Origin: a virus
DNA: 51,507 nt
IMG/VR virus record: IMGVR_UViG_3300021962_000153
Location: 1-51,507 of that record
Strand: one strand, 5' to 3'
The notes below the pieces were generated by a model, which did not search any database, was not told the DNA's origin, and was given only the letters and a program-made list of their open reading frames with translations. The position numbers and the translations under genes are program-made. This document shows positions 8,492-17,741 of this stretch, one piece after another. How positions within the stretch are numbered: the stretch's first letter is position 1; the number at the start of each line of letters is the position of its first letter.

Positions 8492-8499
8492 TTTTCCCT

Positions 8500-10809
8500 A
8501 TGAAGAATAGGATTAAAATTTATGCACATGGTTCTTATATTGGAACTACCGGGTACAATAATCACACCCGGGATTTCTTCAGAGAACTTTCAAAGTATTC
8601 GGAAATTAAAGTTAGAAATTTTACCGTAGGCAATTCATGGAATGGACTGAATAGCACTCCCCACGATGGAGAACCTTATTTAAACGAGGTTGATAAATCT
8701 TTGTTGTACCAACAAAGACTGTGGGTTGCAGATGGCAAAATGGAGGATTTTAAGATTTATGAATCCCCCGAAAAAGAATTTAGACCAGACTTTAATATTG
8801 TGTTAAATGAGACTAATCATCATCTCTATTATGATAAGTATATTGGTCCAAAGATTGCATATAACGTATGGGAGTCAACAAGGCAGCCTGATGATTTTTT
8901 TAACCAGCTATTGAAATTTGATGAGATTTGGGTTCCGAGTAAATGGCAAAGAGAATGTACTATTGAACAAGGTGCCGACCCAGATAAAGTTAAAGTTGTC
9001 CCCGAAGGTGTGGATGTGCATACATTTTACCCGGAAAAGGTTGAACCGCTTGAAGAATATAGAGACGATAGATTTAAATTTCTCCTTATGGGTCGTTGGG
9101 ACTATAGAAAATCGACTAAAGAAATTATTGAAACCTTTCTTAGTACTTTCTCCCCTGAAGAACCTATTGACTTGATTGTGTCTATTGATAACATGTGGGG
9201 TGAAGAAATGGATGGATTTAAGACGACCGAAGAACGTTTACAAAATTATGGATTAATCGACCCCCGGATTAAAATTATACATTTTCCATCGAGGGAGGAT
9301 TATATCAAGTATCTTAAGACCGGCCACGTATTTGTTTCCTGTGCAAGATCTGAAGGGTGGAATTTACCACTTATCGAAGCTATGGCTTGCGGAACCCCTT
9401 CTATTTATTCCGAGTGCTGCGCTCAGATGGAGTTTGCGGAAGGAAAGGGAATACCTGTAAAAATTCTGGGAGAAAAACCTGCAAATAAAAATAACTATGG
9501 AAGGTACACTATGAGTGAACTTCCAGGAAATTATTACGAGCCTGATTTTGGACATCTATCTGAAGTCATGAGAGATGTATACGAGAATTATGATTCCTAT
9601 AAAGAAAAGGCGGTCATTGAAAGTTCTGATTTAAGGGACAAATTTTCATGGGAGGTTGTTGCAAAAATAGGACAGGAAAAAGTTAATGCCTTTATGGAAA
9701 AAATCAGCTCCGATGAATACAATAAAAACTCAGATACAAATTCAATCAACGTGAGTTATTTCGAGGGTCCAAAAGTTGAGATTCTTGGGGATTATGACGC
9801 CGCATATTTAATTGAATTTGTCGATTCAAAAACAGATAAAGTTCTTCATTCTCAAACTATAACTAATAATATGTGGTGTTCTTGTTCAAAGAAGTATTAC
9901 ATTGATTGGATTATAAAAGTTAACGGGAAAGTTATTGACACGTTCACCCTTAAAAACAAAAGGGTTTTGATCTCTTTTGAGTCTAAATCGATTGGGGACA
10001 CCTTAGCATGGGCACCTTATGTTGTTGATTTCTCGAAGAAGAATGGATGTAAGGTAATCTTATCGACATTTCATAACAACTGGTTTGAAGGAGTCAAAGA
10101 TTACTCGGATATTGAATTTATCAGCCCAGGACAAAAGACTCATTGTGATTCAATTTACAGGGTTGGATGGTTTCGTTCGGATAAAAATAGATGGGATAAG
10201 TTTGATTCTTACCCCTATCCTTTGAACTCTCAACCATTACAAAAAACAGCAAGTGATATTTTAGGATTGGATTTTGTAGAAAGAAATTACGGAATTAAAT
10301 TCAATCCAAAGGATAAACCATATCAAAACAAATACATTGTGATTGCCCCCGAATCAACGGCAGGATGTAAAGAGTGGACTTACGAAGGATGGCAAATATT
10401 AACAAACATGTTGGTGGAAGAGGGATATGAAGTAGTATGTCTAACCCATAAACCATATACCCTTAAAAATGCAAAATGTGTCCATGGTAAATCCCTGGAA
10501 GACTCTTTCAATATTCTATTCCATGCAGAATATCTCATAGGATTAAGTTCCGGTTTAGCTTGGATCAATTGGTCCCTAGGAAAGCATACGGTTATGATCA
10601 GTGGATTCACCGCAAAAGATCATGAGTTTGGAACAAACATCACAAGAATTCAAAATGAACACGCATGCAATTCTTGCTGGGCAAACATTAACTTTATATT
10701 TGATGCAGGAGATTGGGACTGGTGTCCAATTTGGAAAGGAACAGATAAACAACACATCTGTTCAAAATCTATATCCCCACTAACAGTATTTAATGCTTTA
10801 CCAAAATGA
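8500..10809 (+). CDS. Two-domain glycosyltransferase: GT4 domain fused to BAHT-type O-heptosyltransferase
   Basis: 769 residues. Residues 1 to about 400 are a GT-B retaining glycosyltransferase of family 4: 'VVPEGVDVHTFYP', 'FKFLLMGRWDYRKS', and the nucleotide-sugar motif 'SEGWNLPLIEAMACGTP' near 284-300. From about 415 a second enzyme begins with the hallmarks of the bacterial autotransporter heptosyltransferase (BAHT) family: 'VSYFEGPKVEILGDYD', 'NNMWCSCSKKYYIDW', 'ISFESKSIGDTLAWAPY', 'VIAPESTAGCKEW' and 'GLSSGLAWINWSLGK'. Four cysteines near the end, C723, C726, C742 and C754, match the arrangement of the iron-binding finger in TibC-like heptosyltransferases, which transfer heptose from ADP-heptose to Ser residues of autotransporters. 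Overlaps the next gene by four bases. Activity and acceptor are inference. Confidence 0.88.
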   Translation: MKNRIKIYAHGSYIGTTGYNNHTRDFFRELSKYSEIKVRNFTVGNSWNGLNSTPHDGEPYLNEVDKSLLYQQRLWVADGKMEDFKIYESPEKEFRPDFNIVLNETNHHLYYDKYIGPKIAYNVWESTRQPDDFFNQLLKFDEIWVPSKWQRECTIEQGADPDKVKVVPEGVDVHTFYPEKVEPLEEYRDDRFKFLLMGRWDYRKSTKEIIETFLSTFSPEEPIDLIVSIDNMWGEEMDGFKTTEERLQNYGLIDPRIKIIHFPSREDYIKYLKTGHVFVSCARSEGWNLPLIEAMACGTPSIYSECCAQMEFAEGKGIPVKILGEKPANKNNYGRYTMSELPGNYYEPDFGHLSEVMRDVYENYDSYKEKAVIESSDLRDKFSWEVVAKIGQEKVNAFMEKISSDEYNKNSDTNSINVSYFEGPKVEILGDYDAAYLIEFVDSKTDKVLHSQTITNNMWCSCSKKYYIDWIIKVNGKVIDTFTLKNKRVLISFESKSIGDTLAWAPYVVDFSKKNGCKVILSTFHNNWFEGVKDYSDIEFISPGQKTHCDSIYRVGWFRSDKNRWDKFDSYPYPLNSQPLQKTASDILGLDFVERNYGIKFNPKDKPYQNKYIVIAPESTAGCKEWTYEGWQILTNMLVEEGYEVVCLTHKPYTLKNAKCVHGKSLEDSFNILFHAEYLIGLSSGLAWINWSLGKHTVMISGFTAKDHEFGTNITRIQNEHACNSCWANINFIFDAGDWDWCPIWKGTDKQHICSKSISPLTVFNALPK

Positions 10810-11534
10810 TAGACTTAACAAATTTCAATTGGGGTTGGATGGACGAGCCCTCTGACACCTACCATATAATGTCCGATGGTTCACATAAAGGGATGGGACA
10901 ATATCATAAAGACTCGATCATACAGGAAATATTTGTAGATAAGTGCTACGAAAAATTCTTCGAAGTAGAGGAAGGAGATGTTGTTCTCGATATAGGAGCA
11001 AGCGTAGGACCTTTTGCATATTCAGTATTGCATAAAAACCCTAAACAGATATTTTGTTTCGAACCAAGCGAACGGGAGTTTAAAACTCTGGTTAATAACA
11101 CCAAAGGTTACCCGGTAGTACCAATCCCAAAGGGAATTTCTAGTGTAAATTCTATAGTTGGGAATGACCACTTATTTGGGGGTGAAGCCCAAATGGAGTC
11201 AATTACTTTTCAAAAGTTTATCAATCTATACGGGATTGAAAAAATTGATTTTCTAAAAACGGATTGTGAAGGGGGAGAATTTGATATATTTACTTTAGAA
11301 AATCTAGATTGGATTAAATCAAATGTTAAAAAAATTACAGGGGAGTGGCATCTACAACTACAGGGACACAACTACATTGAAAAATTTAGACAGTTCAGGG
11401 ACGGTTTTTTATCCAAATTTCAGAATTACGAAATTTATTCAGTAGATAATATTGACATAAAGTGGGATTTGTGGAATGATCATTTTTTGGAGTATTACCG
11501 ACAGGTTATAATCCACATAGATAATAGAAATTAA
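10806..11534 (+). CDS. FkbM-family SAM-dependent methyltransferase
   Basis: 242 residues. SAM-binding motif I 'VVLDIGASVGPFAYSVL' (about 58-74), acidic loop 'IFCFEPSERE' (about 85) and the FkbM-defining 'IDFLKTDCEGGEFDIF' (about 150-165) are all present. The family mostly O-methylates sugars and natural products, and it is common in glycan loci. Starts with an ATGA overlap on the glycosyltransferase, so it is translationally coupled. Likely acts on a sugar added by neighbouring transferases. A second FkbM-like gene lies at 17734. Confidence 0.88.
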   Translation: MIDLTNFNWGWMDEPSDTYHIMSDGSHKGMGQYHKDSIIQEIFVDKCYEKFFEVEEGDVVLDIGASVGPFAYSVLHKNPKQIFCFEPSEREFKTLVNNTKGYPVVPIPKGISSVNSIVGNDHLFGGEAQMESITFQKFINLYGIEKIDFLKTDCEGGEFDIFTLENLDWIKSNVKKITGEWHLQLQGHNYIEKFRQFRDGFLSKFQNYEIYSVDNIDIKWDLWNDHFLEYYRQVIIHIDNRN

Positions 11535-11546
11535 TATTAAAGATAT

Positions 11547-12191
11547 ATGGCTAACGGAGTTTATCAGATAACAGACGATTTTGAAAAAGAACTTGGAAGA
11601 TACACAGGAGCACCTTATGTTGTCACCCTTGATAACATGAGTAACGCTTTATTCTTGGCGTTGTACTATGAAAAAAATATAGTTAAGTCAATCAAGGGAG
11701 ATAAAATTTCAATCCCGAATAGAACATATCCATCTGTTCCGTGTGAAATTATACATGCTGGTTTAAAAGTAAATTTCATACCCGTTGAAGGTAGAACAAT
11801 AAAAGGAGCGTACCAGCTAATCGGTTCAAATGTTTGGGATTCTGCTTTGTCGTTTACTGCGGACATGTATAGACCAGGTAGTCACATGTGTGTTTCTTTT
11901 ACCGGTCCATATAAACATTTTAAATTAAGTAAAGGCGGGGCGATTTTGACTGATAGTTTAGATGCTTACCATTGGTTTAAAAGAGCAAGATATAGTGGAA
12001 GACGTGAATGTTCATATCATGATGATAACCTTGATATGTTAGGTTGGAATTTTTATATGATGCCAGAACTTGCAACAAGAGGATTATTACTAATGAATCA
12101 ATTCTATAATCTTGATGGGACTAAGAAACACAACCAAGATTTAGAATTACCATACCCGGATCTATCTCAATTTGATGTATACAAAAAATGA
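11547..12191 (+). CDS. Short DegT/DnrJ/EryC1-type sugar aminotransferase homologue
   Basis: 214 residues against about 370 for the family. It keeps the PLP-fold core: 'LGRYTGAPYVVTLDNMSNAL' (cofactor-binding opening), 'ISIPNRTYPSVPCEIIHAG' (family 'P..T......I...G') and 'SFTGPYKHFKLSKGGAI', where K123 aligns with the PLP-linked lysine. The usual C-terminal domain is largely missing: after the core only about 65 residues remain, including 'ARYSGRRECSYHDD' and 'LGWNFYMMPELAT'. The equivalent of 'GYN.RM.ELQAA' is recognisable in that last stretch. Either a compact enzyme or a pseudo-enzyme. It would transfer an amino group to a keto-sugar, and the NeuD-like acyltransferase next door would then N-acylate it. 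Confidence 0.78.
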   Translation: MANGVYQITDDFEKELGRYTGAPYVVTLDNMSNALFLALYYEKNIVKSIKGDKISIPNRTYPSVPCEIIHAGLKVNFIPVEGRTIKGAYQLIGSNVWDSALSFTADMYRPGSHMCVSFTGPYKHFKLSKGGAILTDSLDAYHWFKRARYSGRRECSYHDDNLDMLGWNFYMMPELATRGLLLMNQFYNLDGTKKHNQDLELPYPDLSQFDVYKK

Positions 12192-12769
12192 AAAAAGCTT
12201 TAGTTGGCTATGGAGGTCACGCCCGTGAGGTTATGGCTCAGATGGGGGTAAAACTTACTTGTTTTGTGGACGATGAGTATGTAGTTGAAGGAACACAACC
12301 ATTATCAAAATTCAATCCGAAAAAATATGTTTTAATGGTTGCAGTTGCTGATTCAAAGGATAGGTTTGATATAATACAAAGATTACCAAAAGAAACAAAG
12401 TATTTTACTTGGATCCATCCAACGGCTTTAATTATGAGTAACGATATTGAAATCGGAGAAGGTAGTTTTATCGGTGCATACTCGATACTAACTTCAAATA
12501 TTAAATTGGGTAAACACGCACTATTGAACAGAGGTAATCACATAGGGCACGATTGCCAGATTGGTGATTTTTTTAGTGCTATGCCGGGTTCTGTTGTTGG
12601 TGGGAATGTATCAATTGGAGATGTTGTTTATATGGGAAGTTGTTCAAATATTAGGGAAAAAATTAAAATTGTGTCCCTTGTTAAGATAGGGATGAATTCA
12701 GCAGTTGTAAAGGACATAACTAGGCCTGGTATCTATGTGGGGGTACCGAGTAAAAAAATTAAGAAATGA
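12188..12769 (+). CDS. NeuD/PglD-like sugar O/N-acyltransferase
   Basis: 193 residues. N-terminal Rossmann-like sugar-nucleotide domain ('KKALVGYGGHAREVMAQM', 'CFVDDEY') followed by a left-handed beta-helix of hexapeptide repeats ('IEIGEGSFIGAYSILTSNIKLGKHALLNRG' over about 91-120), then 'HIGHDCQIGDFFSAMPGSVV' and the cap 'ITRPGIYVGVPSKKI'. The catalytic histidine is probably in 'GNHIGHDC'. This is the PglD/NeuD architecture, which acetylates UDP-amino sugars or sialic acids. ATGA overlap with the DegT-like gene supports an aminotransferase-acyltransferase pair, as in bacillosamine-type pathways. Confidence 0.88.
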   Translation: MKKALVGYGGHAREVMAQMGVKLTCFVDDEYVVEGTQPLSKFNPKKYVLMVAVADSKDRFDIIQRLPKETKYFTWIHPTALIMSNDIEIGEGSFIGAYSILTSNIKLGKHALLNRGNHIGHDCQIGDFFSAMPGSVVGGNVSIGDVVYMGSCSNIREKIKIVSLVKIGMNSAVVKDITRPGIYVGVPSKKIKK

Positions 12770-13761
12770 AGGACTTAATTTTAATTACTACATACTGTCC
12801 CGATGAACATCGAGAAATTATTTTAAGAAATTTAGTAAATTCTCTAACAAGGTTTAAAGATACTTTCGATACTTTAATTGTTAGCCATACCCCCGTTCCT
12901 CTGGACATCCAGAAAAAAGTTAATTATTGCTTTTATGACAGCAAAAACGAAATCTTAACCGACTGGGATCTATTAAATCAGCCCTGGTTTAATCCCAACG
13001 ACGAGAGAAGAATTCAGTCTTCGTTTTTAAGCAGAAAGAACACACACCTGGCCATCTGGAGAATGATGATTATGGGATTTTCGATGGCTAAAAATATGGG
13101 CTATAGCAAAGTTCATCACATCGAGTATGATTGCGAAATCTCTAGTGTTGATGAATTTGTACATAACTCTCAGCTACTTGGTGAGCATAACTCTGTGATT
13201 TATATAGACAGTCAAGATACAGTTGACGACATCTTATTTGGCAGTTTTCAGTCTTATTTTGTCCCTAATATTAATCCTTTTTTGATTATACTAGATGAGG
13301 AAAAAATAAAGGATATGATTCGTAATTCAGAATCGAAATCTCCGGAATTGATGCTACAGAGACTCATAGAACAAATGGGAAAGGTGTACAAAAAATCCAG
13401 GATTAGTTTAAACACAGATTGTAACAAATTTGGAATTGTAGATGGTCAGGTTGGAGTTAAATTCATTCCCTGGGGGGTTCCTTTTTATGATCAATTGGAG
13501 GACACTGTTGGTTTCATAATTTGGAATACCAAAAAAGAAAAAGGGGTTAAGTACAATATCATCATCAATGACGAGAAGGTAGTTAATGTTCCCTTAACTA
13601 TGCTCGATCACTGGAGGATAGTAGACTTAGGTGATATTAAAGATATCAAACGTATATTAGTTATTGAAGACGAAGAAGTTAAAGATAAATTTAGCTTGGA
13701 TACAGAAGAAGAAATAGAAATTTTTAAAAAAATCAGTTTTAGACACAAAGAATCTTTTTAG
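12766..13761 (+). CDS. Glycosyltransferase-like protein, family copy 1
   Basis: 331 residues. Clearly related along its length to the product at 14309-15283 and more distantly to 16770-17741. Shared segments are '[15 protein letters not shown]', '[15 protein letters not shown]', '[19 protein letters not shown]' and '[10 protein letters not shown]', the last a DxD-like acidic motif after a beta strand, typical of GT-A enzymes. A C-terminal beta domain (about 230-331) is also shared. The GT-A assignment is inference from the acidic motif and the neighbours, because no full GT family signature is visible. Overlaps the preceding gene by four bases and lies two bases before the next. Confidence 0.72.
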   Translation: MKDLILITTYCPDEHREIILRNLVNSLTRFKDTFDTLIVSHTPVPLDIQKKVNYCFYDSKNEILTDWDLLNQPWFNPNDERRIQSSFLSRKNTHLAIWRMMIMGFSMAKNMGYSKVHHIEYDCEISSVDEFVHNSQLLGEHNSVIYIDSQDTVDDILFGSFQSYFVPNINPFLIILDEEKIKDMIRNSESKSPELMLQRLIEQMGKVYKKSRISLNTDCNKFGIVDGQVGVKFIPWGVPFYDQLEDTVGFIIWNTKKEKGVKYNIIINDEKVVNVPLTMLDHWRIVDLGDIKDIKRILVIEDEEVKDKFSLDTEEEIEIFKKISFRHKESF

Positions 13762-13763
13762 TC

Positions 13764-14312
13764 ATGAGTATAGAAAACATACATTTGTGGCACTCCGATA
13801 GAGGAACATATTTCGATAGAAACGTTAATATAATATCATGGAGCGACCAATATCACGTCAGAATAGGTAAGTACAACTCAATAGGTAGAGATTGTAATTT
13901 CTTTTTGCATGCAAACCATAGACCCGATTGGATCACAACTTCATCCCAGCTTTGGGGACCAGTAAATCATGAGATTGCTCAGATGCACATGGATATGGGA
14001 CACCCATCTTGTAAAGGTGATATAATTATCGAAAACGACGTTTGGATTGGGGCGACCGCCACAATAATGTCGGGGGTTAAAATTTCAAATGGTGCAGTTG
14101 TTGCTGCGGGCTCTGTTGTTACCAAAGACGTTCCCCCTTATGCAATTGTTGCAGGTAATCCTGCTAAAATTGTTAAGTATAGATTCACTGAAGAACAAAT
14201 TGAAAAACTTTTATCAATTGCTTGGTGGAACTGGGAGGAACAAAAAATTAGAGATAATGCGATGAATATGTGGTCCGACAATATCGACAATTTTATAGAA
14301 AAATTCTTATGA
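13764..14312 (+). CDS. CatB/Maa-type hexapeptide acetyltransferase
   Basis: 182 residues. Left-handed beta-helix acyltransferase: '[25 protein letters not shown]' (with the family catalytic-type histidine, about 34-58), '[18 protein letters not shown]', '[21 protein letters not shown]' and 'IVKYRF'. This combination defines the xenobiotic/sugar O-acetyltransferase group that uses acetyl-CoA; the loop '[12 protein letters not shown]' is also typical. Lies between two related glycosyltransferase-like genes, so it probably acetylates a sugar of the same glycan. ATGA overlap with the next gene. Confidence 0.88.
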   Translation: MSIENIHLWHSDRGTYFDRNVNIISWSDQYHVRIGKYNSIGRDCNFFLHANHRPDWITTSSQLWGPVNHEIAQMHMDMGHPSCKGDIIIENDVWIGATATIMSGVKISNGAVVAAGSVVTKDVPPYAIVAGNPAKIVKYRFTEEQIEKLLSIAWWNWEEQKIRDNAMNMWSDNIDNFIEKFL

Positions 14313-15283
14313 AAGATTTAATTCTAATATCTAATTATTCCGATACTTTAGATAAACAAGAAACTTTAAGAAATCTTGTCATTCAAATTAATTTACAAAA
14401 AGAATATTTTGATATACTAATTGTATCACATACTACTATCCCCCAAGATATTCAGGAAAAATGTCATTATAGTATATACGATTATAAAAATGAACTTATT
14501 TATGACTGGGAATTTAGAGACTTTCAATATTTTTATCCTGGCAATAGTGGCACTATACAATCCATATTTACTGGTGAGTATAACAAACAGTTGGCTATTT
14601 GGAGGATGATTATATTAGGTAATTCTTTTGCCAAAGGATTGGGGTATAATAAAATCCATCATATTGAATTTGATTCATCTATTAATAATTTTTCGGAACT
14701 AATTGAAAATTCTAAATTGTTGGACACATACGATAGTATTTTTTATGTTAACGATAAAGATGTGTTAAATGATGTTTTATTTGGAAGTTATCAAGCATAT
14801 AAATTGGATAGTCTCCCAAAAGATTTATTAACATTAAATGAGTCTTATTTAAAGAGTCAAATACTCTATTCTACTAATAAAACTCCCGAGGTCATGCTTC
14901 AACAACTTTTAAAACTTTCTGAAAATTATTATGTAAAATCTAAGTCCGATTTATTACAAGATAATGATTTTGGTTTAACTCATGGCAAATTGGCCTCTAC
15001 CAACACAGCTTGGTGTTTACCTTTTTACAACAGAGATTTAGATAAATTAGAATTTGTTGTGTGGAATATGGAACACACAAATGATGTCATTAATGTTAGA
15101 TTAATTTATAATGATAACCAATTAATCAATATTGGAGACATCCCAAAAAATAATTGGAAAATAATTACAATCGATGATTACAAAAATGCTGAGTCTTTAA
15201 CTGTTATTTTAAATAATAAAATAAAAAGTGAATTCTCCTTTAAAGAGGATAAAGAAAAATTCAAAAAATTTAGTTTCAAATGA
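14309..15283 (+). CDS. Glycosyltransferase-like protein, family copy 2
   Basis: 324 residues from ATG 14309, which overlaps the acetyltransferase stop. An upstream in-frame GTG at 14270 is inside that gene and is rejected, because the paralogue at 12766 also begins 'MKDLILI'. It shares '[15 protein letters not shown]', '[19 protein letters not shown]', '[10 protein letters not shown]' and '[11 protein letters not shown]' with copy 1. The acidic motif is changed from YDCE to FDSS, so metal binding may be weaker or use other residues. Base composition is noticeably more A/T-rich than in the structural genes. Confidence 0.72.
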   Translation: MKDLILISNYSDTLDKQETLRNLVIQINLQKEYFDILIVSHTTIPQDIQEKCHYSIYDYKNELIYDWEFRDFQYFYPGNSGTIQSIFTGEYNKQLAIWRMIILGNSFAKGLGYNKIHHIEFDSSINNFSELIENSKLLDTYDSIFYVNDKDVLNDVLFGSYQAYKLDSLPKDLLTLNESYLKSQILYSTNKTPEVMLQQLLKLSENYYVKSKSDLLQDNDFGLTHGKLASTNTAWCLPFYNRDLDKLEFVVWNMEHTNDVINVRLIYNDNQLINIGDIPKNNWKIITIDDYKNAESLTVILNNKIKSEFSFKEDKEKFKKFSFK

Positions 15284-16773
15284 AGATAAAAAAAATAATA
15301 TTCGCAAGTGATAACTCCTACTTTTTAGAGTTTTGGCCAATTCAAGCTAAATTGTGTCGAGAATTATTTGGTTGGGAACCGGTTCTTTTTAAAATTTCTG
15401 ATGAAGATAGTGAGTTCTATAACGATGGAAACGGATTAGTAAAAAATATCAAATCTGTCCAAGGAATTCATACTGCAATTCAAGCTTGCACAGTCAGAAT
15501 GTTCGGTACCAAATATTTTCCTGAGGATGTTTGTGTATGTGGGGATTTAGATATGTTGATGATAAATAAAAACTATTTTATTGAGCAATTAAAACACTAC
15601 CCGGACGACTCTTTCGTTATAATGTCGAGTGACGCTTATGATTTTAGCAGGCCCGAATCAAACGAATTATTCGTAAAAGAACCACTACCTTTTAAACAAG
15701 AGATGTACGGGTATGTGTATAATGTGGCCAAAGGTAAAACTTTCACAAAAATATTAAATTCTGATTGTTCTTTTGATGAATTTATGAATAGACACTCAAA
15801 TCATAAAGACGGCTATAAAATTATGTGGTTGATTGACGAGTTTTATTTTTCGGATTGTGTAAATAATAATCAACACGATGTAGAGATTATTAAATTAAAA
15901 CGAGGTCATTATACAGAATTTTTAACGCCAAGAAGAATAGAAAGGCATAACTTTCCTGTGGAATTAAAATGGGATGGTGAAATAGAGAACCAAAAAAAAT
16001 ATGGAGTATATGATATAGAAAAATTAAAACAAGGGTTTTATATTGATGTTAACTGTGTTAGACCATATAGTGATTATAAAGAAGCTATTGATGAGGTTGT
16101 AAATATTATTCTTGGAAATCAAGACAATAGTGATATGTATGGCCTTGGCTTAAAATACAATACAGATAAAGTGTTGGAACATAGATATGATAGAATTTAT
16201 GAAAAGTTTTTAGAACCACTAAGGAATAAAAAAATAAAATTATTTGAGATTGGTTCTGGTAGTGAAGCGGCCTCTTTTAGAATGTGGATTGAATATTTTA
16301 AAAATGGTATGATTTACGCTATGGATATCTCCGAAGAAAGAAATCAAGAAAGAGGTATTATGTATAAAGGTGACCAAAGTAAGATTGAAGATTTGGAAAG
16401 AATGATTAATTTGATAGGTCAGTGCGATGTTATTATTGATGATGGAAGTCACCAGCCACAACACCAAATAGAATCATTCAATTATCTATTTGAAAATATG
16501 CTAAAAGAAGGCGGGGTTTATATTATTGAAGACATTGAATGTAACTACTGGAATCCCAAAGAAACAATATATGGATATGAGATTGGTAATTACAATATTA
16601 TTGATTATTTTTCTTCGGTTCCACACAAAATAAACTCCGATTTTAGTAGTGTTAAAAATCGCCAAAATATTGAATCGATCACACATTACAAGAATTGTAT
16701 TATTGTAACTAAAAAAAGTGTTGAAGAAATCTTAGGAGTTAAAAAAGATTATAGATTTAAATTTATGTTATGA
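15280..16773 (+). CDS. Bifunctional GT-A-like glycosyltransferase plus class I methyltransferase
   Basis: 497 residues, two domains. Residues 1-260 look like a GT-A transferase: 'IIFASDNSYFLEFWPIQAKL', then 'DVCVCGDLDMLMINKNYF' with a DxD (about 89-91) and the acceptor-side 'EMYGYVYNVAKG'. Residues from about 285 are a SAM methyltransferase: 'GLGLKYNTDKVLEHRYDRIY', 'KLFEIGSGSEAASFRMW' (motif I, about 320), 'DVIIDDGSHQPQHQIESF' (about 383) and 'GGVYIIEDIECNYW'. This methyltransferase type is common in sugar and antibiotic loci. The fusion suggests that adding a sugar and methylating it are linked. Overlaps both neighbours by four bases. Confidence 0.8.
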   Translation: MKIKKIIFASDNSYFLEFWPIQAKLCRELFGWEPVLFKISDEDSEFYNDGNGLVKNIKSVQGIHTAIQACTVRMFGTKYFPEDVCVCGDLDMLMINKNYFIEQLKHYPDDSFVIMSSDAYDFSRPESNELFVKEPLPFKQEMYGYVYNVAKGKTFTKILNSDCSFDEFMNRHSNHKDGYKIMWLIDEFYFSDCVNNNQHDVEIIKLKRGHYTEFLTPRRIERHNFPVELKWDGEIENQKKYGVYDIEKLKQGFYIDVNCVRPYSDYKEAIDEVVNIILGNQDNSDMYGLGLKYNTDKVLEHRYDRIYEKFLEPLRNKKIKLFEIGSGSEAASFRMWIEYFKNGMIYAMDISEERNQERGIMYKGDQSKIEDLERMINLIGQCDVIIDDGSHQPQHQIESFNYLFENMLKEGGVYIIEDIECNYWNPKETIYGYEIGNYNIIDYFSSVPHKINSDFSSVKNRQNIESITHYKNCIIVTKKSVEEILGVKKDYRFKFML

Positions 16774-17741
16774 AAAAATTAGCCCTAATTAGCACTTTTT
16801 GTAACACAGCAGAAAAACAAAAAATTTTAAGGGAAAACATTATTCGGTTAAAACAATTAGGACTTGATGTTATGTGCCTCGGCCCTAATTTTATAGAAAT
16901 CCCTCAGGAAGTTATCAGATTGTGTGACTATTTTTATTTCACTAAAGAAAATCCTCTACTAATTTGGCCAGAGAGAGCTTTCACTTTTTGGAAGACAATT
17001 TCTTACGAGGAAGGATTTATAAAAATGCATAGAAACATTGCAGATTACGGATGGGCAGCCTTAAACCAAGTTAAGAGATTAAGTCAAATAGCTTTAAACT
17101 ATGACTATGATTTATTTTATCACGTAATTTATGATTTAGAAATTGACTCTGAGATTGAAAGAGAAATTCTTTCTAATGAATGTAATTTGATACACCCAAG
17201 AATTAATCCTAACGACCCTAATGAATTATGGGAAGCCACTTTACATCTTATGATTTTTGATAGAAAAAGGATGGAGGATATTTTACCTATGATCGACAGA
17301 AAAACATACTTGGATAGTAATGGGGTTGCTGAAGGACAAGCCTTAAAATGGGCCAAAGAAATACCTCTCAAAATATCTCCTCACCCCATTAAAGACAAAA
17401 TATATTATTGGGAAGATTTCGATTTTTTCGATTATTCTAAGTGCCCCGATTATAAATTGTTTATCAATAAAAATGAACCCTGTGAAACTTGGAAGGGTAG
17501 TCCTCCAGTAATGGAAATCTTAGACTCTAAGTTACGGTTATTTTTCTATGACATAAAAGTATCTAAAGGGGTTGATGTTTTTTGTGACGGGTTAAGCTAT
17601 AATTTTTTATTGAACTCTAATAAATTTATAGAGATAGAAAAAGACTCTCTAAGTGTTCAACGATTAATAATAGACGGTATTGATTATTCTAGTGAACACG
17701 AAGAAATTATTAGAAATATAAGTTACTTTGAAAATGTTTAA
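16770..17741 (+). CDS. Glycosyltransferase-like protein, family copy 3 (divergent)
   Basis: 323 residues. The N terminus 'MKKLALISTFCNTAEKQKIL' follows the pattern of the copies at 12766 and 14309. The acidic motif is 'DLFYHVIYDLEID' (about 112-124). It differs in the rest, with 'LLIWPERAFTFWKTISYE', 'IHPRINPNDPNELWEATL' and 'VAEGQALKWAKEIPL', the last two typical of GT-A acceptor and catalytic regions. Probably a distinct transferase of the same superfamily. Overlaps the gene before it by four bases and the one after by eight. Confidence 0.68.
   Translation: MKKLALISTFCNTAEKQKILRENIIRLKQLGLDVMCLGPNFIEIPQEVIRLCDYFYFTKENPLLIWPERAFTFWKTISYEEGFIKMHRNIADYGWAALNQVKRLSQIALNYDYDLFYHVIYDLEIDSEIEREILSNECNLIHPRINPNDPNELWEATLHLMIFDRKRMEDILPMIDRKTYLDSNGVAEGQALKWAKEIPLKISPHPIKDKIYYWEDFDFFDYSKCPDYKLFINKNEPCETWKGSPPVMEILDSKLRLFFYDIKVSKGVDVFCDGLSYNFLLNSNKFIEIEKDSLSVQRLIIDGIDYSSEHEEIIRNISYFENV

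Noticed and set aside
14270-14308. Upstream GTG start for the gene ending at 15283
   Set aside because: It would extend into the acetyltransferase gene; the paralogue at 12766 begins at the equivalent of ATG 14309.
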